Of a stretch of DNA of 64,000 nucleotides, positions 46,301 through 56,600 are shown piece after piece. The stretch spans positions 4,963,001-5,027,000 of the forward strand of contig JAPFBL010000068.1 of assembly GCA_026182355.1 (NCBI GenBank), in the 5' to 3' direction. How positions within the stretch are numbered: the first letter of the stretch is position 1; the number at the start of each line of letters is the position of its first letter. The position numbers and the translations under genes were made by a program. Below the pieces are notes generated by a model. That model was not told the origin of the DNA. It ran no database searches and was given only the letters and a program-made list of their open reading frames with translations. Source of the stretch: Hermatobates lingyangjiaoensis (lineage: Eukaryota > Arthropoda > Insecta > Hemiptera > Hermatobatidae).

Positions 46301-46811
46301 TTTTCCTGTGATACGATACAACTTGTGGAGGACACTAACTGTTCGAAACGATTCGTTGTTGTACAACTTCTTTATAAGGAAACTTTTTTCTTTTGTGACA
46401 GAATACAATTACAATTATACAGAAACTTATGTTGTTGAGATTTGTAAGTGGACACTCATTTAATATAAGATTATTGCACAGGCGTATCCCAAGTACTCAT
46501 TCAAGTATGGTGTCCACGACCCCCACACCGGAGACATCAAGGAGCAGCAGGAGGAGCGCGACGGCGACGTGGTCAAGGGCCACTACTCGCTCGTCGAGCC
46601 CGACGGCACCATTAGGCTGGTCGAGTACACGGCCGACGACCACTCCGGATTCAACGCCGTCGTCAAGAAGATCGGCCACGCCCACCACCCGGCTCCCGTG
46701 CACCACCCTGCTCCTGTCCACCTGCCCGTGCACCCCGTCCACGCTGTCCCAGCTCACACACCCTCCTACATCTCCCACCCACTCTATCACTCCGCCTACC
46801 ACTACAAATGA
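32877..46811 (+). CDS. RR-2 chitin-binding cuticle protein, three exons
   Basis: Exons at 32877-32891, 35104-35397 and 46482-46811, all joined in phase 0, predict 212 residues. Residues 1-18 form a signal peptide ([18 protein letters not shown]). An Ala/His/Tyr/Pro-rich region follows, with four tandem HAAPEY units around residues 38-62. The Rebers-Riddiford RR-2 domain (about residues 104-170) has [32 protein letters not shown] and [15 protein letters not shown]. The C-terminal tail is His/Pro/Val-rich and ends in HSAYHYK. RR-2 proteins are secreted by epidermis and bind chitin in hard cuticle. The tiny first exon splitting the signal peptide is typical of arthropod cuticle genes. The exon 2 donor (TTC|GTCAGT) is weak but is the only one keeping the frame. 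The paralogue cannot be decided here. Confidence 0.9.
34144..34265 (+). repeat. 122-bp direct repeat, copy 2 (intron 1)
   Basis: Second copy of the block at 32330-32451, with one substitution. Downstream of it the last bases are repeated again (ATAGAACTATTAAAGAT twice, 34249-34287). Confidence 0.9.
35104..35397 (+). CDS. Cuticle protein exon 2 (rest of signal peptide, HAAPEY repeats)
   Basis: The acceptor GGCGCAG precedes GTC GCA ATC. It encodes [13 protein letters not shown], then [15 protein letters not shown], four HAAPEY repeats encoded by an 18-bp tandem repeat (about 35199-35273), and a His/Ala/Val-rich run to SHYDHEHF. The open frame continues past the donor to a stop at 35433 with unrelated residues ([11 protein letters not shown]), marking read-through into intron 2. 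G+C is much higher than the surrounding DNA. Confidence 0.9.
36417..36604 (+). mobile_element. Short non-autonomous Helitron
   Basis: 188 bp starting TCTGTATATATTATAAAC, with TGTCTGTCTG shortly after. It ends in the hairpin CCGGGCAACGCCTGG, then ten bases and CTAG. It lies between A (36416) and T (36605), as Helitrons insert, and has no TSD or TIR. The internal GGATCTACCGCCCGGGCAAC end is characteristic of Helitron-type repeats widespread in arthropods. There is no Rep/Hel coding capacity. Confidence 0.75.
36690..36900 (+). repeat. PLE-type module with hammerhead-like motif
   Basis: CTCCTGAAGACGATTGAAAC followed by CGAAAATTAGATACTGTAAA at 36731-36770, then a TGTTTCTTTG-type tail. It matches the modules at 8225, 21663 and 53510. 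The stem is partly decayed (GATT/AACC). Confidence 0.6.
37076..37363. repeat. Palindromic module X flanked by (TA)n
   Basis: (TA)n at 37076-37105 and 37318-37363. Between them are inverted arms: CACGTGAAATAACAATCAAT ... AACGGTCTTCGTCAGAGTC (37123-37219), and the reverse-oriented copy (TTTTGACTGTGACGAAGTCC, GTTTGTTACGGTTGAAATAT, to TTGCGGTTTGATCA; 37240-37319). The same design as 25000-25190, but more diverged. Confidence 0.75.
37376..37470 (-). pseudogene. PLE N-terminal ORF remnant ending in TA repeat
   Basis: The - strand gives [20 protein letters not shown] then [10 protein letters not shown] and into (TA)n. It is homologous to WKPELRRMEKLTRKRVKLEI, GISFNKT at 15212-15408 and 17655-17820, and it breaks off at the same FN.T position as the 17.8-kb copy. 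Confidence 0.55.
37455..37641 (-). repeat. PLE-type module Y, single arm
   Basis: On the - strand: CTGAGGACAC, stem ACCG/CGGT with loop CCATTA, AGAAATATTG and GTGAGTC. Further 3' is the 12-bp palindrome GTCCTGCAGGAC. Same family as 11935-12240, where the stem is GACTG/CGGTC. It ends at (TA)n (37626-37641). Confidence 0.65.
41081..41325 (-). pseudogene. Ancient PLE endonuclease remnant
   Basis: On the - strand, [20 protein letters not shown] then [11 protein letters not shown] and a YDNH end. This aligns with YVGQTGKSLLTRVKQHKYTI RRQEESSALF ... KNH of family A, with the YIG Gly changed to Asp. The rest of the frame to 41081 has no PLE similarity. It is clearly non-functional and from another lineage. 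Confidence 0.65.
42430..42540 (-). mobile_element. tRNA-derived SINE, diverged 3' part
   Basis: On the - strand GGTCCCTAG, then CAGGTACTCATTAAAGACCT, matching GGTCCCGGG...CAGGTACTCGTTAAAGACCC of the SINE at 48010-48325. The tRNA-like head is not recognisable. Confidence 0.5.
43836..44504 (-). mobile_element. Damaged second Helitron copy
   Basis: On the - strand from 44504, TCTGTATTTATGAAATACAA through ATGGATCTTATATAACTTTT, TTCGAGGAAACTAACTACGG and GGGATCTACCGCCC align along the full 5' and central part of the 36.4-kb Helitron. Similarity stops at about 44336. A Helitron-like 3' hairpin (CCCGGGCAAAGCAGGGTAAC) appears on the same strand at 43836-43860, so about 480 bp seem to separate the two parts. 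Confidence 0.55.
46482..46811 (+). CDS. Cuticle protein exon 3 (RR-2 domain and tail)
   Basis: Acceptor ATTGCACAG, then [20 protein letters not shown] to the stop TGA at 46809-46811. It holds the full RR-2 consensus and a tail with [20 protein letters not shown]. The coding strand is strongly GC-rich at third positions, so the antisense frame at 46497-46802 is open by composition only. No canonical AATAAA was seen in the following 300 bp. Confidence 0.93.
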   Translation, partial: AYPKYSFKYGVHDPHTGDIKEQQEERDGDVVKGHYSLVEPDGTIRLVEYTADDHSGFNAVVKKIGHAHHPAPVHHPAPVHLPVHPVHAVPAHTPSYISHPLYHSAYHYK

Positions 46812-48009
46812 ACCCTCTCCCTCTCCCTCACTTATTTATTTATAGCTCTTCCTTCCTCAACATGTACCTATTTTTCTATGCCCAATATTTATCTAAATAT
46901 AATTTTCTATTTAACTAACTCTTTTTGTAATCCTTCTTTATTTTCCACTACATCCACTACAGCATGTTTAAATTTAACATTATTCCACGGCCAATATCAT
47001 TTCAGTCGTCTGAGAAAGTGGAACTTGATGATTTGGGAGTTTTGGACGGAATTGTGGCGATCCACTGCAGAGTATCGAACAGAGTGCCATGAGAACTCGG
47101 CCAATGATTAATATTTCCTGCACATGTTAACGAAATGAAACTACTTCAAATAACAGTACCACTATTCATTTAGCAAGACAAAAAAACACAATTTGACAGC
47201 ACTGATTAAAGTAAAAACGTTAAATGATTAGATATTTGGGTTACTTTAACAATCTAGAACACAATATGGAAATTCAAGATTATTTAAATTCAGACTAACG
47301 ATGTCATTATTGCTGCAGTAAGCAACAGTCTCATGTCATGCGTTTGTTTTCTCACCTAACTGATATCGGACTAGTCCACTTCAGTTTTACAGAGTTGACT
47401 TCTGAAGATGAACGTGTCCTGAAACTACATATCCGAAAAAACACACGAAAGTTCTGTAATAACTAATTCCTTAAACGTATTGATCACGTTCAAATCTAAG
47501 TAAAATTGAAATTGTCCATAGTTTTTGATCACTTATAAAATTATAACTCAATAACTTAATTTAATTCATATTTTTTTTTAATTTCAAAATATTAATCATT
47601 ATAACTGCAATAGTAACATTAATAAAATATACTTACTATTTTGGTATGATAATAATGCCATTTTAAAGATATATAATTATTTCTAACATACAGTTCCCTT
47701 ACATCATTACATACATATATAAATTTGGTTTCATATTGATATACTTAAATTAATTGTAGACACTAATTTTTTATAACTTCGTTTTTTTATTTCATTTGAC
47801 AAAGTCCATATTATAAGCATTCCACATTATAATAGAGTAAACCCTTAGTTTCTCAACATATTAACAACATATGATAACTATAGATTTAAGCCATTTGTAC
47901 GTCCATCTTCAGGACATAACAAAAATTGACAGATAACTTTTATTTTAAATAAATTTTAAAGAATAACAAGACTTAATAAAATTTTTCTACGGTCAAAACC
48001 AGACTTAAG
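46812..48009. other. 3' flank of the cuticle gene
   Basis: CT-rich then AT-rich sequence. A hammerhead-like remnant (TTCTGAAGATG then GTCCTGAAACTA) lies at 47400-47440. No gene. Confidence 0.5.
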
Positions 48010-48325
48010 AGCCAGGTTAGGTCAGAGGTTAACGTACTCGCCTCTGGGCTGGTAGTCCGGGGTTCAATACCCACTCTGGTCTTCGATTTATTCAAGCGGG
48101 AGGTGAATAAATCTGAGTAAAGGAAAGGACGTTAAACCGTCGGTCCCGGGCCTGTACAAGGTCAGGTACTCGTTAAAGACCCCTACTCAAAATTCACTTG
48201 AGTTAGTCAAAATTTAGGACTCCCAATGTAAAATCTGTAGAATCACCGATCAAACAAAAAGCCGGTATACAGCTGACGTTATCACCCGCTAGGGGATCAG
48301 TTTAAACAATAAAACAAAAGCGACT
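48010..48325 (+). mobile_element. tRNA-derived SINE
   Basis: The head (48012-48085) resembles a tRNA: A-box-like GGTTAGGTCAGAGG, B-box GGGGTTCAATACC, and pairing ends GCCAG/CTGGT. The body carries GGACGTTAAACCGTCGGTCC and CAGGTACTCGTTAAAGACCC, and the tail is A-rich (AAACAATAAAACAAAA). A related body fragment is at 42430-42540. No clear TSD was found. It is not a functional tRNA gene: its arms are imperfect and it continues into a SINE body. Confidence 0.75.
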
Positions 48326-51300
48326 AGTCCTTTAATGGAGAAGATTCTAATTGAAATATTCTTCAGAATCTATCCGACACAATATTATAATAAATTGCTT
48401 TAGTTTCATTTTGCCATGGTATTGTTAATAAATTATAGAAAATAAGAGAATCTTTGTGTTCATTCCTAGTTTTGGCGTTCTGACAAGCATCGATACGTAA
48501 CTGTTTGATACGTAATAATCCCGTAAGGTGGTATAGTTTTAGTTGATTGATTCCTTATCGACTCGGTTGATCTTGATTCCCCTGAAGAAGGATATTCCCT
48601 TGAGCCTCTCGACAAGGACTCGCCCACCACGCTGCAATCCCATGATTCAGTCAGTTGGGCAATCCCTCGCAAGGCCTTGCTTTCATTACGCACCTTGTAA
48701 TTTGTATAACTTCTCTTCCATAATTCGTGTGAACAATGAATCAAATCGATAAGCTTCCATCTGCTCCTTGAGTCATATTAATCAGCACTTAACAATGGAT
48801 ATAAGCAACAATACTGATCAATACGTTGCAGGCATTAAGATGTTGAGACACTTCCTATCCTTGATTATGATGGCTTACTAAATCACTCGTAAGCCATAAT
48901 AAACAAAAGGTAAAATTTCTTTTTTTTTAAAAATTATATTTTGGTATAAATTAGGTAATATTTATTAGTAATTTATGATTATTTTAAAAACGTATTGATG
49001 ACTCTACAAAGATTGTTAAAAGATGTAGTAGTTGAGTTACTATCATAATTGACGCAAACCAAGTTTCAGAGTTTGATTTTTTCACAATCCTAAATTTTTT
49101 TAATGTACGAGATAGGTATTGAAATGACACTTCAGGGGATTTAAGGGTGTTTGTTTTGAGACTACGATGTCAGGCACTCGTTAAAGGTAAGAGGAGAAGG
49201 CCCGTAGCTGTTAATTTGACTATGATTTCCACCACGATTAATTTTAAAATAATAACAACTATAAAATTGATTTATATGGCTGTGTAAAATTTAAATAGAG
49301 GAAATCAAATCTTTTCTTTGATTGTAAATTCATGTTTATTCCTTCTGAGGGTTTTACACACACGAATACACAACACACACACTTTATATCCACTATAGAG
49401 ACGAACAAAAGTAAATACAAATAAATTGATTTCAATGCAGTTGAAACTCATTTGTCATAGACAGGGAAAAAAGGGAAATTAACTACATATATATATATAA
49501 ACTGAACTTGAAGCATTTCAAATGACCTATGCGTATACACATTTCATCGAACTAGTAGATCTGTATTACACATCTGTTTAACTTTGCCTCTTTCATTCTG
49601 CCATCCACCTTAACGTTTTTCAACAATCATTCTGAACTTAACAGAAATAAGGTAAGCCATTTTAGATGATCTGTTTTAGCCTAGATTACTACCCTTACTT
49701 TTAGAAATGATTGTTTTTGATTTGTTCATACATTAATTTGGATAATGAACCTTCTTCAGTATAGACACTTGCGACTTGTTTCTGCAGATACAAGTCATTG
49801 TCATTTAAACCTATACGGTATTTCATTTTAATTTACTTTCAAATAGTTCTATATGAACGACATTTATGCTAGTATTTCTTTTAGTTTTAAAGAAACATGG
49901 CAAAACACTGTCATACTATACAGACATTTCTACCCTAAGCCATTGGTAGGAGCAAAATCAGATTTATTCTTACAAGACTGTTGTCTTATTAAAAACAAAA
50001 ATTTGGGTATTGGAGCATTGATATTATTGCTCGGTATTGGTAGACACAAACCTTTGCGTGATTGTCCTTTTGTTGTGAAACACGTTTCTATCCAGGAGGG
50101 TCAAGCTTCATTTTTCCTTCTTGTTATTGCTCCTTGAACATGCGGATACCAACACATTCCTCGACAAAAGTACATTAACTCCTATTATTTCCACTATGCC
50201 TACTGACATCCAGCAATACCTACACATAGAACTTCCTCCGACGGTACAGAAACCTGCAAACAGATATCACGAAAACTTTCATGGTCTGCATTACTGCGTT
50301 AAAGTAGAAGTCTTGAAACAAAAAGCCACCAATGACAATAAATTACCTTAAGAACCTCCAAAACTGTAATCGACTCGGTGTTGTCATATTTCTCTATCTG
50401 AAATAATGTGTTTGTATAGTTTTTTAACCAGAATGATTTGCTACAAAAATATGCATATTATATTGTTAAAAATATACATTATATTTTTACAGATTGTGAC
50501 TGCACTTAAAAGGTGTTTTACATAGGGCTTTCTGCGAGACAATTAACGATACCATTTTGATTTCTCAGCAGCACTATACAGGGAGTACGGTCCTTTAAAG
50601 TAATCGTAAAAAGTGCCAAAGTACTTCTATGCATAAATACATTCTTAAATGAAATATGAATAACTTTATTACGATTATTTACATCAAACTTGATCGGGCA
50701 AAAGACAACAAAGATTAGCGAAGACTTAATTCAGTATCTATACCTACTGTCATCAGGAGAAGTTCATAACTTGAAAGGCAAACTGAAAGTAACTTCGCAT
50801 TAACGACGTTCAGTTAATGTCTCGTCACTGTGTGCTAGATGAGAAAATGGAATACAGGAGGGAATGATAAAATAAAAAAAACCAATCATAGCTAATAAGT
50901 AAATATTGCTAAGTTGCGGCAGTCTTTATTTACACCTTATAAATGAGGTTGTTTGTGGGATATCCCTCGAGCAAATGATAGGGTATTATTTACGCTAAGG
51001 CTAGGCCGAGTTTGTATGTTTTTTGGGATAAAACTGAAGTAATCATTTTTGTTTTATTAAACCTAGGTACGAAGCTTTTATAAGATATCATTAAAAGATA
51101 TCACAAAATTCGTGATACGGCTGAATAAGCTGGGTGCACGTCTAAATATCAAAACAGGTCACCAATGAAGATAGGAAGATGGTGCTAGAGGTCTAAAACA
51201 TAAAACTTTTCTGCGTTTTGTGTCGACACTCTGTTATGGGTCAGTAACAGGTTTCTTGTCTCTCAGCAAGTAAGAACGTAAAGGTAAGTAATATGAAGAC

Positions 51301-53374
51301 TAAGAATAGTATAGGCCACATATTAAAACTGTTCAAACTTTATGGTATAATAATTAATTGATATTTAAAATATTAGGGAGAATAAATAAAAAGGGAATAA
51401 CGTTTCATGTTATATTTAAGAAAAACACTTGTGGCCAGATAGCTGTTAATTCTAAACATTGTGATACCAACCAAAATACTACGTGTTTAATGAAACAATA
51501 AAGTTTATTAACGGAAAACTTAATTTTGGATATAGGGACGTATAGCATAAGTAAGAAAACAATTGCGCTAGGAACCTTAAATAAGAACAAAACTAAAATT
51601 ATAGCATTTATAATTGCACATAATGTACGTTATTATTACTATTGATTGACAAGAAGCTAATAATTTTTAATGAGATTAAAGAAACAAACTGGCAACATCT
51701 TCTAAATGTTACAACAAAAAAGCAGGAGTTTTGTTGGGTTGCATGCGCTTGTCAAAGAGAAATCTTCAGAAAGCAGGAAGCCGTTCGTGAAGCTGGTACT
51801 AGCTACTGGTATGTGGTAACGGCTTAGGCCTTGACTTTATGCGTATCCATAATTTCATTACACAATAATGAATAATGCCAAACGAAACAGGATATAGAAG
51901 TCACCTGATGGCTAGTTTAAAGAAATCGAATCCGGTGAAGTCACTTGCCTGGCTTCACCTTGTCCGCAGTGTCACTTTTTATGAACCTCTCTCAAGAGTC
52001 ATTTAACAATCAGTCCCCGCTTTTAGAAATCGAATCATAGGTCTCTTAGAATATTTCACTTCAGTTTACATTTCAAATAGATTAATATAAACTGACATAT
52101 ATGTTTATTACACACATCATTTTCTTCGTAAAGAAACACGACAGAACTATTTACGATTTTTACGCACCTTAATGACATTACTAGAAATACAATTTTTTAA
52201 TCAAATAAAAGTACCTTAATCAATTTTTTGATAAAGTTAATTGTTTCGTTTTTATTTAAAAATGAAATTTATTCTTTATTTATAAAATAAAATTTATGGA
52301 ATTCATTCCATAAATTAATAAATACCTACAGTTTATTTCAATAACTTGTTCAGGATGGAATCAGTGAAGACATGAAGTGTGAGAAACTTAGCTACCTTAT
52401 GACTAATAATAACAATATGACAAACGAGTTTATGACACGAAACATGGCAACCAAGTATTAGTCATATTACACATTAGCTATGACTATGACTATGAAAGAT
52501 TTCCTATTCATTGCAGTGCAGGCTTCCTCAAGACTATTAAACAACTTTAATTGTTTATTAGTCAAATCTATATAAATAAAAGAATGAATTGAAGATAATA
52601 ACATAACTTCCTTCCGATTCATTTATAAAAAAAAAATAATATTTTTGACTGCACCACATGCCACATAATATGTGTAATATTAACTACTATTTGGCTACGG
52701 GTGTTATTTTAAATTAACATGAAATGTAATTCGCTTGTTATTTACTCTCACAAATATTTTAAACATTGTTATAATAATATAAGTTTGAACCGTTTTGATA
52801 TGTGTCCTATATTATTTTTAGTCTCTATATTACATGGAAGTGCTCACTGGTTCAGAGACTAGGTACTTGCTACTGACCCATAAAATAGTTTCCACATACA
52901 ACACAGAAAAGTAGTCTCTCACCACCAACTTCCTGTGTTCATTGGTTACCTTTGATATCTTATTAAACCCAGGTTAAACATCGAGGTGTAATAGTTAACA
53001 ACAGGCACACTTTAGTGTACCATTATTTCTGTTTTTTCTCCAAAAACAGATGTAAACTGTTATTATGTGTCCAACTCTGCTACCTTATGACTAATAATAA
53101 CTAAATGGCAACGAGTTATATGAGACAAATGAATTGGGGATAATAAATGTGAATATAGTGAGTAATAGTGACTACATTAACTTCAAACATTGTAGTCGCT
53201 CTTTGATGAATTACTATGTCATCATAGAGTGACTTTAAATCAACTATTATTAACACATTAACTATCGAGGACCTAAACTTACTGCCAAATTTTCACCCTG
53301 ATCATGAGATCGAGAAATATACCACAAATGATATCTCTTATAAGGTGGGAATTAGAACTGTCACAACTTCAGAA
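48326..53374. other. Intergenic DNA with unassigned frames
   Basis: No gene supported. Frames at 48466-48744 (-), 49853-50137 (+) and 50121-50351 (+) show no known motif. A possible SINE-body scrap (CAGGCACTCGTTAAAGG) is at 49170. Confidence 0.5.
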
Positions 53375-53455
53375 CGAAGTCGACTCTGACGAAGACTACT
53401 TGTTACGGTTGGAAGACCTTAGTCTTTTTTCTCATTTCTTATTGTGGTTTGGACG
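53375..53455 (+). repeat. PLE-type module X, single arm
   Basis: CTCTGACGAAGACTACTTGT, TACGGTTGGAAGACCTTAGT and TTCTTATTGTGGTTTGGAC, ending at a short TA run. A typical module X copy with GAAA mutated to GGAA. Confidence 0.65.
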
Positions 53456-53499
53456 TATATATACATTATCATAAAGAAAACAATCCATAAAGGACAACA

Positions 53500-53610
53500 A
53501 AACATTTACAGTAAATAGAAAAACAAACTTACAGTCTCTAATTTTCCGTTTAACCATCATCAGAGGGAAAGATAGGGACACTAATCGCAATTGCAAAGCA
53601 GTGGTTGGAG
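53500..53610 (-). repeat. PLE-type module, single arm
   Basis: On the - strand: CTCTGATGATGGTTAAACGG then AAAATTAGAGACTGTAAGTT. Here the box reads CTGATGATG, close to canonical CUGAUGA, followed by a GTTAAAC stem region. It belongs with 21663 and 36690. Confidence 0.6.
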
Positions 53611-53699
53611 ACCATCAGTGTTGTCACATGCGTGACTGGTTCAAGAGAAGTAAGAAAAATAAACTAGGAAAGTGAAGAACTGAAGAATAAAATAGTTAA

Positions 53700-56600
53700 T
53701 ATGACACGATGAAAATAAATCATAAGGGAATTAAAAAATATGAAAATAAATTATATGTTAAAATTAATAAAAACTTAAGTAGAATACATAATAAAATAAA
53801 AATAAAATTAGAAGTACTTTTAACTTACCCTTATATTTTATTATTTATACTACTTAATTTTTAACATTAAATTTTTTATACTTGAAAAATATCTGGTTTT
53901 CTTTGATGATGGCTGTATATATATACACGAGTACTGTAAAAGATATAAATATGGGACTAAGCTCACCAGTCTAATATTACATCCTTGATTGTAATTCCAT
54001 GAAAATAAATATTTTGAAAACTTCCATGGTCAGCGGAGGAGGGGGAGGGGATCTTACGACTACTCTGGGCGGCAAAACTAGTTGCTACGTCACTGAGTAG
54101 ATCATCCATAATAAACACCAGAATAGGAGCGATAGCACTCTTCCCTAAGAACAGCCTTTAATGTTTACAACTTAAGCTGCGGCAGGTCCAATGCTAATTA
54201 TTCCTTTAAAACAATATTGTAATATATTCTATAGTTTGTGGATTAATCCATCTATGCATTCATAAATTTGAAGGTATTTAACATGTGCCCCTTCTACACC
54301 CAAAAATCAAGCCAACGCTATTCCTTTAAGACTTCATAGAGTTTCCATTATTTCAGAAAAATGTGAAAAAGATATACGAAAAAATGTTATATTCATAGAA
54401 ACACAGAGGAAATACCTTAAAATTACTATTTGTTTTGTAATAAAGAACAAAAGAGTACATTTTCCATACTTCAATATTTCCCTATTCCATAAATATATCT
54501 ACATTTTGTTCATGGCTCCAACATATAGTTTGATGAGAGCATTTGATAGACAAATCCATCAAATCATAGAAAGGATCAGAAAATATATGTTTGGCGCTTA
54601 CTGCTCCAAATTGTTTAATTGCCACGGAATTTTTACAATTAAGTTTTTTATTCTTCGAACATATCATATTAACTCATTCAAAATTTCATGATTCTAGAGT
54701 TAGTAGTTTAAGAGAAAAAAAGTCTCTTAAACTTCCATTTTTTTGTTAAAATGTGAATTTGACCCATCAAAGATTGTGGAATGTAGCGTGATGGCAAAAT
54801 CTTTAAATCAATTTTTTTCATGATCACTATAGTTTACTTATAGTAAAGGAAAAGTAAAATAAATGATATATACAGATGTACAAGAGAGGAAAAATTTGTC
54901 GGCTAACAAGGAAGCACTAGTCTAATTCAGCCATAAACAAACTTTCAAATGCAGGGCCTAAATTACACTCATGGCAGTACCTCGGGTTTGAAGGAAGTAA
55001 CTATCAAACATAAGGCATTGTGTTTGAGAGCAAAGTCCGACAGTAAGTATAATGAGAAATGAGGTAGATGTAGTGAGAGGAGGAGTCCTGAGATCAAGTA
55101 TCCCAGAGACTCGCCACCCCAGGGAAAGGTCGATAGATGTATATATGAAGTGACTTACGTTTTCATGTTCTATACTGTACTCTATACTCAGGGTTGCCTA
55201 CTTTTAAATCACCTTGGTTGCAACAAAGGTGAACGTTGAAATGAATTTTCATAAAACTAACGTCGATTAATGCTCAACTGTCATATTGCTTCAATGCAAA
55301 TCCTCATGGTCTTAGTTTTAGGGACTGCTTCCGTGTTCGAATACTTGATCAGATCCCCTCTAATAACCCTTATATTACCTTATGAGCTTCAGATTTGCCC
55401 CCTTACTCTTCTCGACTCCATAGTTACCGGCAGTATTTTAATCTATTCTTTTACTTATTAAATATAAAATTATTTTAATCAACTTGCGTTGACACCGATT
55501 ATTTTTACTTTAATTCCTTGCCTTCTCTATAACTAATTTCCTTTTCCACCACTTCCTTGGCAGCAGCACTGATTTGTCTGGTAAACTTACTGCTAGTCAG
55601 TCTTTAGTGACAGCAGAGATGATGGTGAACGTTGAAATATAGATATGAGTTTTTTCCACGTGTTCCTTATACATAAATTAATATATAAAATTAAATTTAA
55701 GGAGTCGCAATAACGTATGCCAGTGAATAAAAGAGGGGTATAAGATAAAGTCATAAATAGATAGAAGGACATAACAAACACAAAGAAACAATGTTCCCAA
55801 ATATATGTACACAATTTTGGCTAAAATATAAAATCGGCCAAAAATATCGCATACTCTGCCAAACTTTCGGTTAAATTACACATAAGAAATAATTTAATAA
55901 TGAAAAACTTCAAAAATAGTTCAACACTATAAATATAAATAGAAACGAACTTTAACTTTACATTTTATTGCAGAAATTGAAATTTTTCGAACAAATCAGA
56001 TGATGTCTCTTCATCTTGGTGGTTTGATGTAATAGGTTTGCAGAGTTCACCACAGCCTCTTGTAGTAAATTACCTTTACAGCATTTGTTGTGATGTTCAA
56101 GACAAGCCTTTGTTGCTAGTAGAGAATTCAGCATGTTAGACAATGAAGCTTGTTCGTAATTGAACGTATAAGCAAATTCAAATCATCTAGTAGTTTTACT
56201 TCATTTTGTGAATTGGACTCGTATAATTTGTTCACTCTTCAAGGACACTACTTCTTCAAGGATATGACATAAAAAAAAAAAGAAAAGCTAGGTTATTTTC
56301 ATCTTCATACATGCTCGACGTCTTCAATTCAACCCACTGCGAAATTAAGTGTCCTACATCTCTCTCAACTGATAACCACCTTGTCTTACAATTATACGGT
56401 ATCTTCAGAGGCGATTTGCAATCATTCATTGCCTCGTATAGCTCCCTATAGTTAAGCTACCTTAACCATGACAATGAAAACCATTTATTTGTTCCTGTTA
56501 GGAGAGATGGGTTTCTTAGAAGGGCTTCTAAGGAAGCATGGGAAACAGCCAATTGAAGAGTGGCATAGGCATTTTATTTAGGACGAAAGCTGCAACATCT

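Larger units (their letters stand above)
35398..46481 (+). other. Cuticle gene intron 2 (about 11.1 kb)
   Basis: Runs from donor GTCAGT at 35398 to acceptor TTGCACAG at 46481. It contains the Helitron at 36417-36604, PLE modules at 36690-37641, a PLE remnant at 41081-41325, a SINE fragment at 42430-42540, a damaged Helitron copy at 43836-44504, and GC-rich patches at about 37850-37990 and 40230-40400 that I cannot assign. No other gene is supported inside it. Confidence 0.8.

Noticed and set aside
46429..46845. Alternative + and - frames over cuticle exon 3 (138 and 101 codons)
   Set aside because: Open only because of GC-rich composition; the RR-2 domain fixes the true frame.
48012..48085. 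Functional tRNA gene
   Set aside because: Imperfect arms and continuation into a repeated SINE body.
8225..55660. Calling the module motifs canonical hammerhead ribozymes
   Set aside because: One extra base separates CTGANGA from stem II in most copies, and stem I/III pairing could not be shown by eye, so I call them hammerhead-like only.
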